Below the pieces are notes generated by a model. That model was not told the origin of the DNA. It worked only from the letters and a program-made list of their open reading frames with translations, and did no database searches. From Ruegeria sp. HKCCSA071 (GTDB lineage: Bacteria > Pseudomonadota > Alphaproteobacteria > Rhodobacterales > Rhodobacteraceae): a stretch of 64,000 nt of DNA. Positions 9,565-17,591 of the stretch are shown in pieces. The stretch is taken from contig NZ_JAEDOX010000002.1 in assembly GCF_017872555.1 (NCBI RefSeq), positions 1 through 64,000 of the forward strand. The letters are read 5' to 3'. Made by a program: the position numbers and the translations under genes. Each line of letters starts with the position of its first letter. Position 1 is the stretch's first letter.

Positions 9565-10226
9565 GCCTTGAGCGCCCGCGTCATGTGCCGCTTGCGGCCA
9601 TAGCCGGATGTACGGGTGACGGTGAAACCGGCATCCTGAAGCCCGCGTCGAACAAACCCGGCGGCCGTATATGTGGCTGCCGTGCCATCGGTGGCGGTGT
9701 GCGCCGCCACTTGCTGCATCAACTCTGTCCCCCACAATTCAGGGTTCTTGGCCGGAGAGAACCCGTCGAGGAACCAGGCGTTGGCCATGCCTGCCCATTG
9801 CGGCAGGCTGTTGCGCGCATCGCCGATGATCACTTCGCATTGAAGGGTTTCAAGATTGCAGGCGCGACCTGTCCAATGGGCCAAAAACCGGCTGCTCCAC
9901 GGGTGCAACTCGGGGAAGGCCCCAAGCGCGCGACGCATATCATCCGTGGCCATGGGAAAGGCTTCGAAACTGGTGAACCGAAGCGGCCCTGTTTGGCCGG
10001 ATCTCTCCCATTCGGACCAAACCGTCAGCAGGTTCAGACCGGTGCCAAAGCCCAACTCGGCAATATGAAACCCCGGCGCAAAGCGTTCTGGCAGACCATT
10101 GCCTGCCAGAAACACATGGCGCGTCTCTTCCTGCCCGTTCTGCAACGAGTAATAGGGATCGTCGAAACGGTCCGAGACCGGTATCTGATCCTCAGTCCAC
10201 GTCAATTCGGCATGCTGGTCTGCCAT
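9561..10226 (-). CDS. mnmD: tRNA (mnm5s2U34) methyltransferase MnmD, the methyltransferase half of MnmC
   Basis: SAM-dependent methyltransferase (221 aa) that methylates 5-aminomethyl-2-thiouridine at the wobble position of certain tRNAs. It shows the SAM-binding ELGFGTGLN motif near residue 57 and the family signature WFLDGFSPAKNPELW near 150. Length and motifs correspond to the N-terminal domain of bifunctional E. coli MnmC, without the fused FAD domain. A good AGGA lies before the ATG. A divergent FAD oxidoreductase starts 55 bp away and resembles the missing second domain. Confidence 0.87.
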   Translation of the reverse strand: MADQHAELTWTEDQIPVSDRFDDPYYSLQNGQEETRHVFLAGNGLPERFAPGFHIAELGFGTGLNLLTVWSEWERSGQTGPLRFTSFEAFPMATDDMRRALGAFPELHPWSSRFLAHWTGRACNLETLQCEVIIGDARNSLPQWAGMANAWFLDGFSPAKNPELWGTELMQQVAAHTATDGTAATYTAAGFVRRGLQDAGFTVTRTSGYGRKRHMTRALKA

Positions 10227-10281
10227 CGGGGAATCCTGTAGCTAAGCGGCGCGACACTGAACAAGGAAAAGGGAATTGGCA

Positions 10282-11316
10282 ATGGTCGATGTGACGGTTC
10301 GCGGGGCGGGAATTTTCGGCCTGTCCATCGCCTGGGCCTGCGCCCGGCGGGGCGCGAAGGTACAGGTCGTCGATCCTTTTGGACCTGGTTCCGGGTCCAG
10401 TGGCGGTCTGGTGGGGGCCTTGGCCCCGCATGTGCCCGAAAACTGGAATGCCAAGAAAGCTTTTCAATTCGACAGCCTGATCATGGCCGAACCCTTTTGG
10501 CAGCAGGTCGAGGGTACCGGCGGCGTTTCTCCCGGCTACGGGCGGCTGGGCCGTCTTCAACCCATTCCTGATACCCGAAGCCTAGATCTGGCCCGGCAAC
10601 GCGAAGGTTCCGCCGATCAGCTTTGGCAGGGGCAGGCAGAATGGCGGGTGATCAGCACATCGCAGGCCGGATCGTGGTGCCCGCCCAGCCCCACCGGTTT
10701 TGTCATCCGCGATACGCTGACGGCGCGCATGCATCCCCGACGGGCCTGCGCCGCGCTGGTTGCAGCCCTTGAGGTCATGGGTGTTCACGTTGTCGCAAAC
10801 GCAGACGACAGGGGGCAAGTTGTCCACGCCACGGGCCTTGCAGGATTACTGGAACTGAACGACGCCTACGGAAAGACCGTCGGAAACGGTGTCAAAGGTC
10901 AGGCCGCCCTGTTGCGCTTTGATGCAGGAGAGATGCCACAGCTATTCGCGGATGCGGTCCATATCGTGCCGCATGCGGACGGGACGCTTGCAATCGGATC
11001 AACGTCCGAACGGGACTACGACGACCCGACCAGCACAGACAGTGCTTTGAACGATGTCATTGACCGCGCCACGCGCGCGCTGCCGCTTTTGCACGGGGCC
11101 GAGATGATCGAACGTTGGGCCGGGGTGCGCCCCCGCAGCAAAAGCCGCGCCCCGATGTTGGGCCTGCATCCATTGCACCAGGGCCAGTTCATCGCCAATG
11201 GCGGCTTCAAGATCGGCTTTGGCATGGCTCCGAAAGTTGCCGAGGTTATGGCCGATCTGATGCTGGAGGACCGGGATTCGATCCCCGATGACTTCCGCCC
11301 CGAAGTCTCACTGTAA
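10282..11316 (+). CDS. FAD-dependent oxidoreductase (DAO family), possible detached MnmC oxidase half
   Basis: DAO-fold flavoprotein of 344 aa. The dinucleotide-binding GAGIFGLSIAWACARRG is at the N-terminus, SSGGLVGALAPHV follows, and IANGGFKIGFGMAPK is near the C-terminus. Several segments recall the FAD domain of MnmC, which removes the carboxymethyl group from cmnm5s2U34: GALAPHV, AIGSTSERD and WAGVRPRSKSRAPMLG. The divergent mnmD neighbour supports that reading. Glycine oxidase/ThiO and D-amino acid dehydrogenase are alternatives. The ATG at 10282, behind GGGA, is preferred to an in-frame TTG six bases upstream. The last nine bases overlap the convergent hydratase gene. Confidence 0.75.
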   Translation: MVDVTVRGAGIFGLSIAWACARRGAKVQVVDPFGPGSGSSGGLVGALAPHVPENWNAKKAFQFDSLIMAEPFWQQVEGTGGVSPGYGRLGRLQPIPDTRSLDLARQREGSADQLWQGQAEWRVISTSQAGSWCPPSPTGFVIRDTLTARMHPRRACAALVAALEVMGVHVVANADDRGQVVHATGLAGLLELNDAYGKTVGNGVKGQAALLRFDAGEMPQLFADAVHIVPHADGTLAIGSTSERDYDDPTSTDSALNDVIDRATRALPLLHGAEMIERWAGVRPRSKSRAPMLGLHPLHQGQFIANGGFKIGFGMAPKVAEVMADLMLEDRDSIPDDFRPEVSL

Positions 11317-12099
11317 TAGGGCCATAGCCTTCATGCATTGCCGCCCGTCCGGGCCGCGCACCCACATGTCCTGACCGTTCCGGCACAGCTGTGCAGTCTC
11401 GAAATGCATCAACGGTGAGGTCGAACGGAAAGAAAACGACTTGAGTGGTCCGCCAAGATCAACTGCAAACAGCATCAGAAGCTGCGCCAGAAGTGGCCCG
11501 TGCACAACCAGCCCTGCATATCCTTCCACATCACGCGCATAGTCCAGATCGTAGTGAATGCGATGGCCGTTGAAGGTCAGCGCCGAATAGCGAAACAGCA
11601 GGGTGGAATTAAACTCGACCGCGCGGATATCCGTTTCATCCGTGCGCGATTGGGGCGGCGCCGGAGTCATCACACCCGGTGCGGGGTCTTCACGATAAAC
11701 AAGATCCTGCCACTCGGTCAGACAAAGTTGGCCGCCTTGCCGTATCTCGTGCCGCAACGTGACAAAACCCAACGGGCCGGACCGCCCCGCTTTTGCGCTT
11801 TGGTTTTCAAGAACCGATGTCCTGTCAGCAGGGACACCCGCGATCAGCGGTGCATGAAATTCCAATTGCCCACCGGCCCACATTCTGCGGGGCAATCCCA
11901 TATCCGGGATCAGGCCACCCACCTTGGGATGCCCATCCCGCCCAAGCGCGGCAGGTGGTTGCGGCGCCCAGAAATAGAGCTGATGGAAGAATGGCGGCAG
12001 AGTTGAGCCTTTGGCAATAGTTGGCTCAGAGCCCAACGCAACCTGAAACGACGCGGCACGGGCCGGGTCAAGGATATCGCTTTGACGCTGTTCCAACAT
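11308..12099 (-). CDS. MaoC/HTD2-like HotDog-fold acyl-CoA hydratase
   Basis: Protein of 263 aa related to mesaconyl-C4-CoA/3-methylfumaryl-CoA hydratases and the mitochondrial HTD2 dehydratase. Visible features are LPPFFHQLYFW and PRRMWAGGQLEF in the first half, then FRYSALTFNGHRIHYD with the catalytic-type Asp/His region and VVHGPLLAQLL of the HotDog hydratase domain. Expected chemistry is reversible hydration of a branched enoyl-CoA; the true substrate is unknown. It lies 15 bp downstream of the FMN reductase gene in the same direction, so the two may be co-transcribed. Confidence 0.78.
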   Translation of the reverse strand: MLEQRQSDILDPARAASFQVALGSEPTIAKGSTLPPFFHQLYFWAPQPPAALGRDGHPKVGGLIPDMGLPRRMWAGGQLEFHAPLIAGVPADRTSVLENQSAKAGRSGPLGFVTLRHEIRQGGQLCLTEWQDLVYREDPAPGVMTPAPPQSRTDETDIRAVEFNSTLLFRYSALTFNGHRIHYDLDYARDVEGYAGLVVHGPLLAQLLMLFAVDLGGPLKSFSFRSTSPLMHFETAQLCRNGQDMWVRGPDGRQCMKAMALLQ

Positions 12100-12114
12100 A
12101 TGGGCAGTCCAAGC

Positions 12115-12657
12115 TTAGAAACCGGCCTCGGCCCTGAGTTTCTGCATCAGCATGTGCAGCGAGTTTTCGTATCGCTCGGACAACAACCTACCCTGATCGT
12201 CGAACTCATTCGAGCTGTCAGCAAGGTGAATTTCCGGACCCTGCAAGATACGGGGCTGAAAGGGCACCATGCAGGCGCGCAGGATCATCTGTGCCCTTTC
12301 CCCACCCGCGCGGCCACCCGCGGCCGACATTACAGCAACCGGCTTGCTCGCCCATGGATTGCCTTTCGTCCGGCTGACCCAGTCCAGTGCGTTTTTCAGA
12401 ACACCCGAAGGACCTTTGTTGTACTCGGGCGTCGAGATGATCACGGCATCCGCCTGCCCGATCTGGTCGGCCAGCATCTGAACAGATGCCGGTATCCCTT
12501 CGGCATCCTCCAGATCGCCATCATAAAGCGGCAGGTTCAGGTCTGCTTCGGCATAGCTGACAGGGTCGAACAACCGGGCCGCTTCGCGCAGCAGCTTGCG
12601 GTTCGTCGCGTCCTTGCGCAGGGAGCCGGACAGGCCAAGCAGGGTCGGTTGAGACAT
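12115..12657 (-). CDS. NADPH-dependent FMN reductase family protein
   Basis: Small cytoplasmic flavodoxin-fold reductase, 180 aa, of the SsuE/ChrR/ArsH-like group. The FMN phosphate-binding loop LSGSLRKDATNRKLL is near the N-terminus, STPEYNKGPSGVLKNALDW is the family hallmark, and AAGGRAGG follows. The ATG at 12657 is preceded by GGAG; an in-frame TTG thirty bases upstream lacks this. It probably reduces quinones, chromate or free FMN; the physiological substrate cannot be read from sequence. Confidence 0.85.
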   Translation of the reverse strand: MSQPTLLGLSGSLRKDATNRKLLREAARLFDPVSYAEADLNLPLYDGDLEDAEGIPASVQMLADQIGQADAVIISTPEYNKGPSGVLKNALDWVSRTKGNPWASKPVAVMSAAGGRAGGERAQMILRACMVPFQPRILQGPEIHLADSSNEFDDQGRLLSERYENSLHMLMQKLRAEAGF

Positions 12658-12779
12658 CAGGGACAACTCCGTTTCAGTGTTTCCCAATAGTTAGACCGAG
12701 ATTGACCCCGACCAAACCCCCATTGACGCACAGTCATTGCGCAACAGGGACCGTACCAGACCGGTCCTGCGTTTCAGGA

Positions 12780-13451
12780 TCACGCGTTTCCGCTGGGGAC
12801 TACGACAATCTCAACCCGACGGTTTTGCGCTTTCCCTTGTGGCGTCAGGTTGGACGCGACCGGGTTGTTTTCACCCTGACCGTAGGTTCTGATACGGCTG
12901 TAGCTGACACCATTGGCCTGCAGGATATCCGCGACCGCGTTTGCGCGACGCTCGGACAATCCCTGATTATAAGACGCGTCACCATCGCTGTCGGTATGAC
13001 CGATGATCTGAACGTTCGAGTTGGGATAGTTGACAAGGTTCTGGCCCACTTTCACCAGATCCGCCCGCAGCGCCGGGCGTACGGTCGAGCTGTCTGTGTC
13101 AAACGTAATGTCATTCGGGACAGTCACGATCAGCCGGTCACCCGCATTGACGATGGTAATCCCGTCATTTGCCAGTTGCTGACGCAATTCCGCAGCCTGC
13201 TTGTCCAACTGGTTGCCGATCAGACCGCCACCTGTGGCACCAATGGCGGCACCAGCCAGCGCCCCAAGACCCGGGTTCGAATTATTGGCGATCGCGCCGA
13301 CACCCGCACCGATAAGCCCCCCCAGAACTGCACCCTGCTTGGTATTTTTATTGGGGTCGTTCTGCACGGTCAGGGTGCCCGGATCGGTACAGGCCGTCAC
13401 GGCCATGATTGAACACAAGCCTGTCGCCAGGAAAAACTTTGAAATCGTCAT
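12780..13451 (-). CDS. OmpA-family lipoprotein with glycine-zipper segment
   Basis: Outer-membrane, peptidoglycan-associating lipoprotein of 223 aa. The signal peptide ends in lipobox VTAC (Cys about 21). A glycine-rich zipper (GGLIGAGVGAIA, GAAIGATGGGLIG) follows at about 43-80, and the OmpA_C domain occupies roughly 110-215 with NVQIIGHTDSDGD, NQGLSERRANAV and NRRVEIVV. An AGAAGGTG ribosome site precedes the ATG at 13451; the open frame extends further upstream without support. Likely role is envelope anchoring. Confidence 0.9.
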   Translation of the reverse strand: MTISKFFLATGLCSIMAVTACTDPGTLTVQNDPNKNTKQGAVLGGLIGAGVGAIANNSNPGLGALAGAAIGATGGGLIGNQLDKQAAELRQQLANDGITIVNAGDRLIVTVPNDITFDTDSSTVRPALRADLVKVGQNLVNYPNSNVQIIGHTDSDGDASYNQGLSERRANAVADILQANGVSYSRIRTYGQGENNPVASNLTPQGKAQNRRVEIVVVPSGNA

Positions 13452-13576
13452 GATATCACCTTCTGCTCCGGTACCCGTTCTTCGGGCTTGATCCATTTCA
13501 CCCAGTATATCACTGCGCTTGCTCACAGGCTCAAGCAACAATGCGGTGAAATAGGCGAATACCCGCCAAAGGCCAC

Positions 13577-14269
13577 TCATACCGGTTCCGCAAAGGTGCC
13601 CGCGTGCTGTTGCTCCTGCCAGAGATCGCGCAAAGATTTACCCTGCCCCAGAAATCCTTCGTCAGTGTATTCACTGGACCAGATGCGATCAGTTCTGAAA
13701 TGGCGAAAGCCGTTTCGCATCTCGCACCACCCTGCCAGCAACGTGCATTCGACATGATAGATCAGCGCCAGCGGGCGCACCACGCGGATGGTTTGTTCGC
13801 CTTCGCCGTCTATATAGGTGATACGGATTTTCCGTTCTGCCCGAATAGCTTCGCGATAATGCGAAACAGAAACACACCCCTTGTCGAGATCATCCGCCGG
13901 AGCCCCCCAGGGTGAAACCTGCAACCAATCGGTCGGGCTATGCAGAGCATCGATCTTCTGACAGATCCGACTGGCGGCGCGCTGCAGGTGGCTGTCGCCG
14001 GTGCGCGCCAGAAGAGAAAGGCCAACCCACAGGGCCTCAACCTCTTCCGCGTCGAAATTCAGCGGCGGCAAATCGTAACCGCGCCGCATCATGTAACCGA
14101 CACCGGCCTCACCTTCGATGGGTGTTCGCTGGGCCTGCAATTCGGCAATGTCACGATAGACAGTGCGGATGGACACTTCCAGCCGGGTGGCCAGTGCTTC
14201 TGCCGTGACCGGCGCACTTGCGGCCCGCAGAATCTGGATGATTTCAAACAAACGGGTCGAACGGCGCAT
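13577..14269 (-). CDS. WYL-domain transcriptional regulator (YafY/DeoR-type HTH)
   Basis: DNA-binding regulator of 230 aa. The N-terminal winged HTH contains VTAEALATRLEVSIRTVYRDIAEL cut by no gap (residues about 21-44). A WYL ligand-sensing domain follows, with IRITYIDGEGE and RVVRPLALIYHVE. AGGAG lies seven bases before the ATG at 14269; the longer frame has no ribosome site. Directly upstream is a cluster of CTGACAC direct repeats and an inverted repeat (14279-14331), followed by a small divergent gene, the usual layout of a local autoregulated switch. The effector is unknown. Confidence 0.87.
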   Translation of the reverse strand: MRRSTRLFEIIQILRAASAPVTAEALATRLEVSIRTVYRDIAELQAQRTPIEGEAGVGYMMRRGYDLPPLNFDAEEVEALWVGLSLLARTGDSHLQRAASRICQKIDALHSPTDWLQVSPWGAPADDLDKGCVSVSHYREAIRAERKIRITYIDGEGEQTIRVVRPLALIYHVECTLLAGWCEMRNGFRHFRTDRIWSSEYTDEGFLGQGKSLRDLWQEQQHAGTFAEPV

Positions 14270-14278
14270 CGCATTCTC

Positions 14279-14331
14279 CTGACACTCTGCTGACACCCTA
14301 GCACACCCCACTGACACCATGCTGTCAGCAG
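14279..14331. promoter_or_regulatory. Probable operator of the WYL regulator
   Basis: Three CTGACAC direct repeats start at 14279, 14290 and 14311 (spacings 11 and 21, i.e. about one and two helical turns). A perfect 9-bp inverted repeat CTGCTGACA (14287-14295)/TGTCAGCAG (14323-14331) overlaps them. The cluster lies between the divergent regulator gene and a small ORF. Confidence 0.6.
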
Positions 14332-14373
14332 TGAAAGGCGACAATGGGTGGATATCACACAAGGAGCCAAGAA

Positions 14374-14565
14374 ATGCCGCACCTCGACAACCACATAATG
14401 ATGACATTGAAACTTGGCCAATGGTCACAGGATCACACACTGCGTGCCTTCGAGATTGAACGTGAGTTCGCGCAGGAGCGCCATTGCCGCCAGCCGGTTT
14501 CGACGAAACGAACAAGACGTATTTCGCTGGGCAACCTGAAGATGTTGTGGGCCGGAATTGTCTGA
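14374..14565 (+). CDS. Small hypothetical protein divergent from WYL regulator
   Basis: Predicted 63-residue protein starting MPHLDNHIMMTLKLG, with a strong AAGGAG seven bases before its ATG and a position right behind the WYL operator. The C-terminal half is basic (STKRTRRISL). No known domain is recognised. It could be a genuine small regulated protein or the remnant of a longer gene, since WYL regulators often sit beside glyoxalase- or DUF-type targets and none is found here. It ends two bases before the convergent pseudouridine synthase gene. Confidence 0.5.
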   Translation: MPHLDNHIMMTLKLGQWSQDHTLRAFEIEREFAQERHCRQPVSTKRTRRISLGNLKMLWAGIV

Positions 14566-14567
14566 GG

Positions 14568-15215
14568 TCAGAAATCGGGCTGGGCGCGAAACTTCATCGA
14601 GTGCCCGCCCTCGGGATGCTTCAGGCGCAGTTCTTCGGAATGCAGCATCAATCTGGGAAATTCCCTTGCCGCACCTGTTGCATAGAACGGATCGCCCAGA
14701 ATCGGGTGACCCAATGCCTGCATATGAACGCGCAACTGATGAGACCGCCCGGTTTTGGGAAACAAACGTAGGCGAGAGGTTTCACCCTCATGTTTCACAA
14801 CGCGCCAATCGGTGACCGCAGGTTTACCCGTATCATGACACACCATTTGTCTGGGTCGGTTGGGCCAGTCCACGATCAACGGCAGGTCAACGGTGCCGGT
14901 CTTTGGCTCCATCCGCCCCCAGACACGGGCAATATAGGTTTTCCGGGTCTGCCGCTTCTCGAACTGCATACTTAGATGCCGTTGTGCATGGGGCGTTTGG
15001 GCAAATACCATGACACCTGATGTGTCCCGGTCCAGTCGATGCACAAGCAGCACCTGAGGGAAAGCCGCCTGCACGCGTGTCAGAAGGCAATCAGCCAGAT
15101 GATCGCCCCGCCCCGGCACGGAAAGCAGACCCGGCGGTTTGTTCACCACAATCAGCTGCGCATCTTCGTGCAGCACGTCCAGCGCGGTTTGCGGGGGGGC
15201 ATAGGTTTCGCTCAT
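14568..15215 (-). CDS. RluA-family pseudouridine synthase
   Basis: RNA-modifying enzyme of 215 aa that isomerises uridine to pseudouridine. The signature HRLDRDTSGVMVFA contains the catalytic Asp62, preceded by LIVVNKPPGLLSVPG and followed by KTYIARVWG and GRSHQLRVHMQALGHPILGD. There is no S4 domain, as in E. coli RluA (219 aa), which modifies 23S rRNA U746 and tRNA U32; that target is an inference by size. Confidence 0.9.
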   Translation of the reverse strand: MSETYAPPQTALDVLHEDAQLIVVNKPPGLLSVPGRGDHLADCLLTRVQAAFPQVLLVHRLDRDTSGVMVFAQTPHAQRHLSMQFEKRQTRKTYIARVWGRMEPKTGTVDLPLIVDWPNRPRQMVCHDTGKPAVTDWRVVKHEGETSRLRLFPKTGRSHQLRVHMQALGHPILGDPFYATGAAREFPRLMLHSEELRLKHPEGGHSMKFRAQPDF

Positions 15216-15307
15216 GCTGGCCTGCCTATCTCAGCGCGCACCTTCCCGCAACGTCGTCCTTGCGCGCCCGGTCATGTTCGGTGAACTTCTGCGCAGGAGG
15301 ACAGGAC

Positions 15308-15718
15308 ATGCACCCGACAATTGAACGACTGCAAGAGGTTGTCGCCAAGGGCGATGAGGCGCTGATCCACGATCTGTTGGCCGAAGATGTGCAGTTCCTG
15401 CCACCAACCTATTACAGCACCTGGACCGGGCGCGCACCTGTGGCTGCCGTTCTTGGCCATGTCGGGCAGGTCTTTTCCGACTTCCGGTATCGCCGGGTCA
15501 TGGGCGCCGGCAACGATTGGGCGCTGGAGTTTCAATGCAAGATTGGAGATCTGGACGGCATTGGCGTTGACCTCATTACACTGAACGAGGCCGGTTTGAT
15601 CCAAATCTTCGAAGTGGCCATGCGCCCCTATAAAACAGTCGGCGCTTTGCGCGAGGCGATGATGGCGCGCGTGATGACTGACGCTCGTTTTCTGGAATTC
15701 AAAAACGCCCTGACGTGA
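15308..15718 (+). CDS. NTF2-like/SnoaL-fold protein
   Basis: Cytoplasmic 136-residue protein with the alternating helix-strand pattern of the NTF2/SnoaL fold: HPTIERLQEVVAKGDEALIHDLLAEDVQFLPP cut here into MHPTIERLQEVVAKG and LLAEDVQFLPPTY, then WTGRAPVAAVL and a C-terminal beta-rich part. Such proteins range from isomerases to binding proteins; no catalytic set could be assigned. CAGGAGGACAGGAC precedes the ATG. Only four bases separate it from the following SGNH hydrolase, so the pair is likely co-transcribed. Confidence 0.75.
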   Translation: MHPTIERLQEVVAKGDEALIHDLLAEDVQFLPPTYYSTWTGRAPVAAVLGHVGQVFSDFRYRRVMGAGNDWALEFQCKIGDLDGIGVDLITLNEAGLIQIFEVAMRPYKTVGALREAMMARVMTDARFLEFKNALT

Positions 15719-15722
15719 CTTG

Positions 15723-16436
15723 ATGATGCGCGCCCTGATAGCACCCGACCAGGTATTACGTGTGCCCTTGTTTCCCGTTCTGGCCACGCAAGCGCTTTTG
15801 GTGCGCCGCAACGCCCGGCTTTTGCCGGAGCCCACTGGCCCGCGAGAGGGCCGAACAGGGCGTGGGCCCCGCCTGCGCCTGCTGATCACCGGCGACAGCT
15901 CGGCGGCCGGAGTGGGCGCGGGAACTCAGGCACAGGCCTTGTCGGGACAGCTTGTGGACCGGTTGGCCAGACACCACTCGGTTGAATGGCAACTTGAGGC
16001 CACTACAGGGCACACGACGCTGGACACAATTGACCGTCTGAGGGGCATAAAGGGAGAATTCGATGCGGTGGTCACGGCTTTGGGGGTGAATGACGTCACC
16101 CGCGCCGTCTCCTGCCGCACATTTTCGGAACGTCAGGCTCAGCTTATTAACATCCTGTCAAACGAGCTGGAGGCGCGGCGCATAATCATCACCGGCGTTC
16201 CGCAAATGCACAGGTTTCCGGCCCTGCCACACCCATTGGCCTGGGTGCTTGGCCGTCAGGCTGCACGGTTGGATAACGCGTTGCAACAGGTTGTTTCCGT
16301 CCATTCCCATGTGCAGCACCTGAGGCTTGATCTGCCCGACGACCCGGCCCTCGCGGCACCGGACGGCTATCACCCAAGCCCCCGGGCCTATGCGCTGTGG
16401 GCAGATGCTGCAGCACGCCTGTTGCTTCAGGCCTGA
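15723..16436 (+). CDS. SGNH/GDSL-family hydrolase
   Basis: Esterase/lipase-like enzyme of 237 aa. Block I is ITGDSSAAGVG with the nucleophilic Ser of GDS, block III is LGVNDVTRA, and block V is DGYHPSPRAY with the Asp-x-x-His pair. No clear signal peptide is visible, though the first 30 residues are moderately hydrophobic. Start may be either ATG of TTGATGATG. The 3' end overlaps the convergent rarD gene by ten bases. Confidence 0.85.
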   Translation: MMRALIAPDQVLRVPLFPVLATQALLVRRNARLLPEPTGPREGRTGRGPRLRLLITGDSSAAGVGAGTQAQALSGQLVDRLARHHSVEWQLEATTGHTTLDTIDRLRGIKGEFDAVVTALGVNDVTRAVSCRTFSERQAQLINILSNELEARRIIITGVPQMHRFPALPHPLAWVLGRQAARLDNALQQVVSVHSHVQHLRLDLPDDPALAAPDGYHPSPRAYALWADAAARLLLQA

Positions 16437-17332
16437 GCCCGCGCCTGCCGGATCAATGGGATCGAGTAAATGACCAAAGCCACCCAGATCAAGGGGAATG
16501 CGATCATGCGTCCGGTGTCGATCTTCTCACCGAACATGGTGATGGCTGTAATGAAAATCATAGTCGGCGCAATGTATTGCAGGATACCCATTGTCGACAG
16601 GCGCACCAGCTTGGCCCCGTTCGCATAGACCAACAATGGCACCGCCGTGACGATACCGGCGCAGGACAACAATACAGTATCAGACATCGCTACGCCAAAA
16701 TGACCTGTGCCTTGCACGCCCAGCCAGGTGACATAAGCCAAGGCCGGGATCAAAAGGATCAGAACCTCAAGCAGGAAACCTTGGTTTGGTCCTATCGGCA
16801 GTGAACGTTTGAAAAACGCGTAGAACCCCCAGCTTACCATCAAACCAAGCGCCGCCCAGGGCAACCGCCCAGCCTCGAGAACAAGTACAAGAACGCCCAA
16901 CGCGGCAAGCCCCACCGCGAACAGTTGGGTCCGTGTCAGGGGCTCACGCAGCAGAATTGCGCCCAACGCAATACTGAACAGCGGGTTGATGTAATACCCC
17001 AACGCCGCGTCCAGCGCGTGCCCCGTCGAGATCGCCCAAACATAGATCGCCCAGTTCACGGAAATCAGCGCCGCCGTCAAAGCCGCCATGGCCAGCATCC
17101 GGGGATTGCCGAGTGCCGCCTTCAAGTCCCGGGTGCGCCCCAGCGCGACCAGCAGCAAACCTGCAACCGGAACAGACCAGATAACCCGATGCGCCACCAC
17201 CTCGACCGGTCCTATGTGATCCATCGCCTTCATGTAAAGAGGCAGAAATCCCCACAGGATATACGCCGTGACAGCCAAAGCCAAACCTTTGGGCGTGTCT
17301 GCATTCTGAGGTGATAAAGGCGAGGCTGTCAC
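16427..17332 (-). CDS. rarD: EamA-family transporter RarD
   Basis: Inner-membrane carrier of 301 aa with about ten helices. The RarD subfamily is recognisable by GFLPLYMKAM, VVAHRVIWSVP and LGYYINPLFSI. The GTG start is preceded by GGAG seven bases upstream. E. coli RarD was named for chloramphenicol sensitivity; its natural substrate is not established. The upstream gap to 17592 carries two inverted copies of the extragenic hairpin repeat. Confidence 0.9.
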   Translation of the reverse strand: MTASPLSPQNADTPKGLALAVTAYILWGFLPLYMKAMDHIGPVEVVAHRVIWSVPVAGLLLVALGRTRDLKAALGNPRMLAMAALTAALISVNWAIYVWAISTGHALDAALGYYINPLFSIALGAILLREPLTRTQLFAVGLAALGVLVLVLEAGRLPWAALGLMVSWGFYAFFKRSLPIGPNQGFLLEVLILLIPALAYVTWLGVQGTGHFGVAMSDTVLLSCAGIVTAVPLLVYANGAKLVRLSTMGILQYIAPTMIFITAITMFGEKIDTGRMIAFPLIWVALVIYSIPLIRQARAQA

Positions 17333-17459
17333 GAAGGCTCTCCGGTTGATACCGGTTTCGTTTACGGCAGAACTGAACGGATTGAAAACTCTGAAAACAG
17401 TGAAGTGTCACATAACGATTTGTGAAAAGTTAGCTGACCGCAGCTATTGCCCCAAAAAT

Positions 17460-17504
17460 GCGAGGCTCTGCCTCGCGCTCCGGGATATTTAGAGCCAGGT
17501 GAAG
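17460..17504. repeat. Extragenic hairpin repeat, copy C1
   Basis: Hairpin GCGAGGC-TCT-GCCTCGC (17460-17476) followed by the conserved tail CTCCGGGATATTTAGAGCC and AGGTGAAG. Shortest and most diverged copy, with only one hairpin. It faces copy C2 tail to tail, 13 bp apart. Confidence 0.7.
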
Positions 17505-17517
17505 CAAGAGATCCGCA

Positions 17518-17579
17518 CTTCATCTGGCCCAAAATATCCCGGGGGAGTCGCCCGGCACGGGCGGCGGGGGCAGAGCCCC
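17518..17579. repeat. Extragenic hairpin repeat, copy C2
   Basis: Starts CTTCATCTGGCCC, then AAAATATCCCGGGGG, then hairpins GCCCG-GCA-CGGGC (17550-17562) and GGGGC-AGA-GCCCC (17567-17579). It ends 12 bp from the stop codon of the following minus-strand demethylase gene. Confidence 0.8.
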
Positions 17580-17591
17580 AAACCCTGTCTG

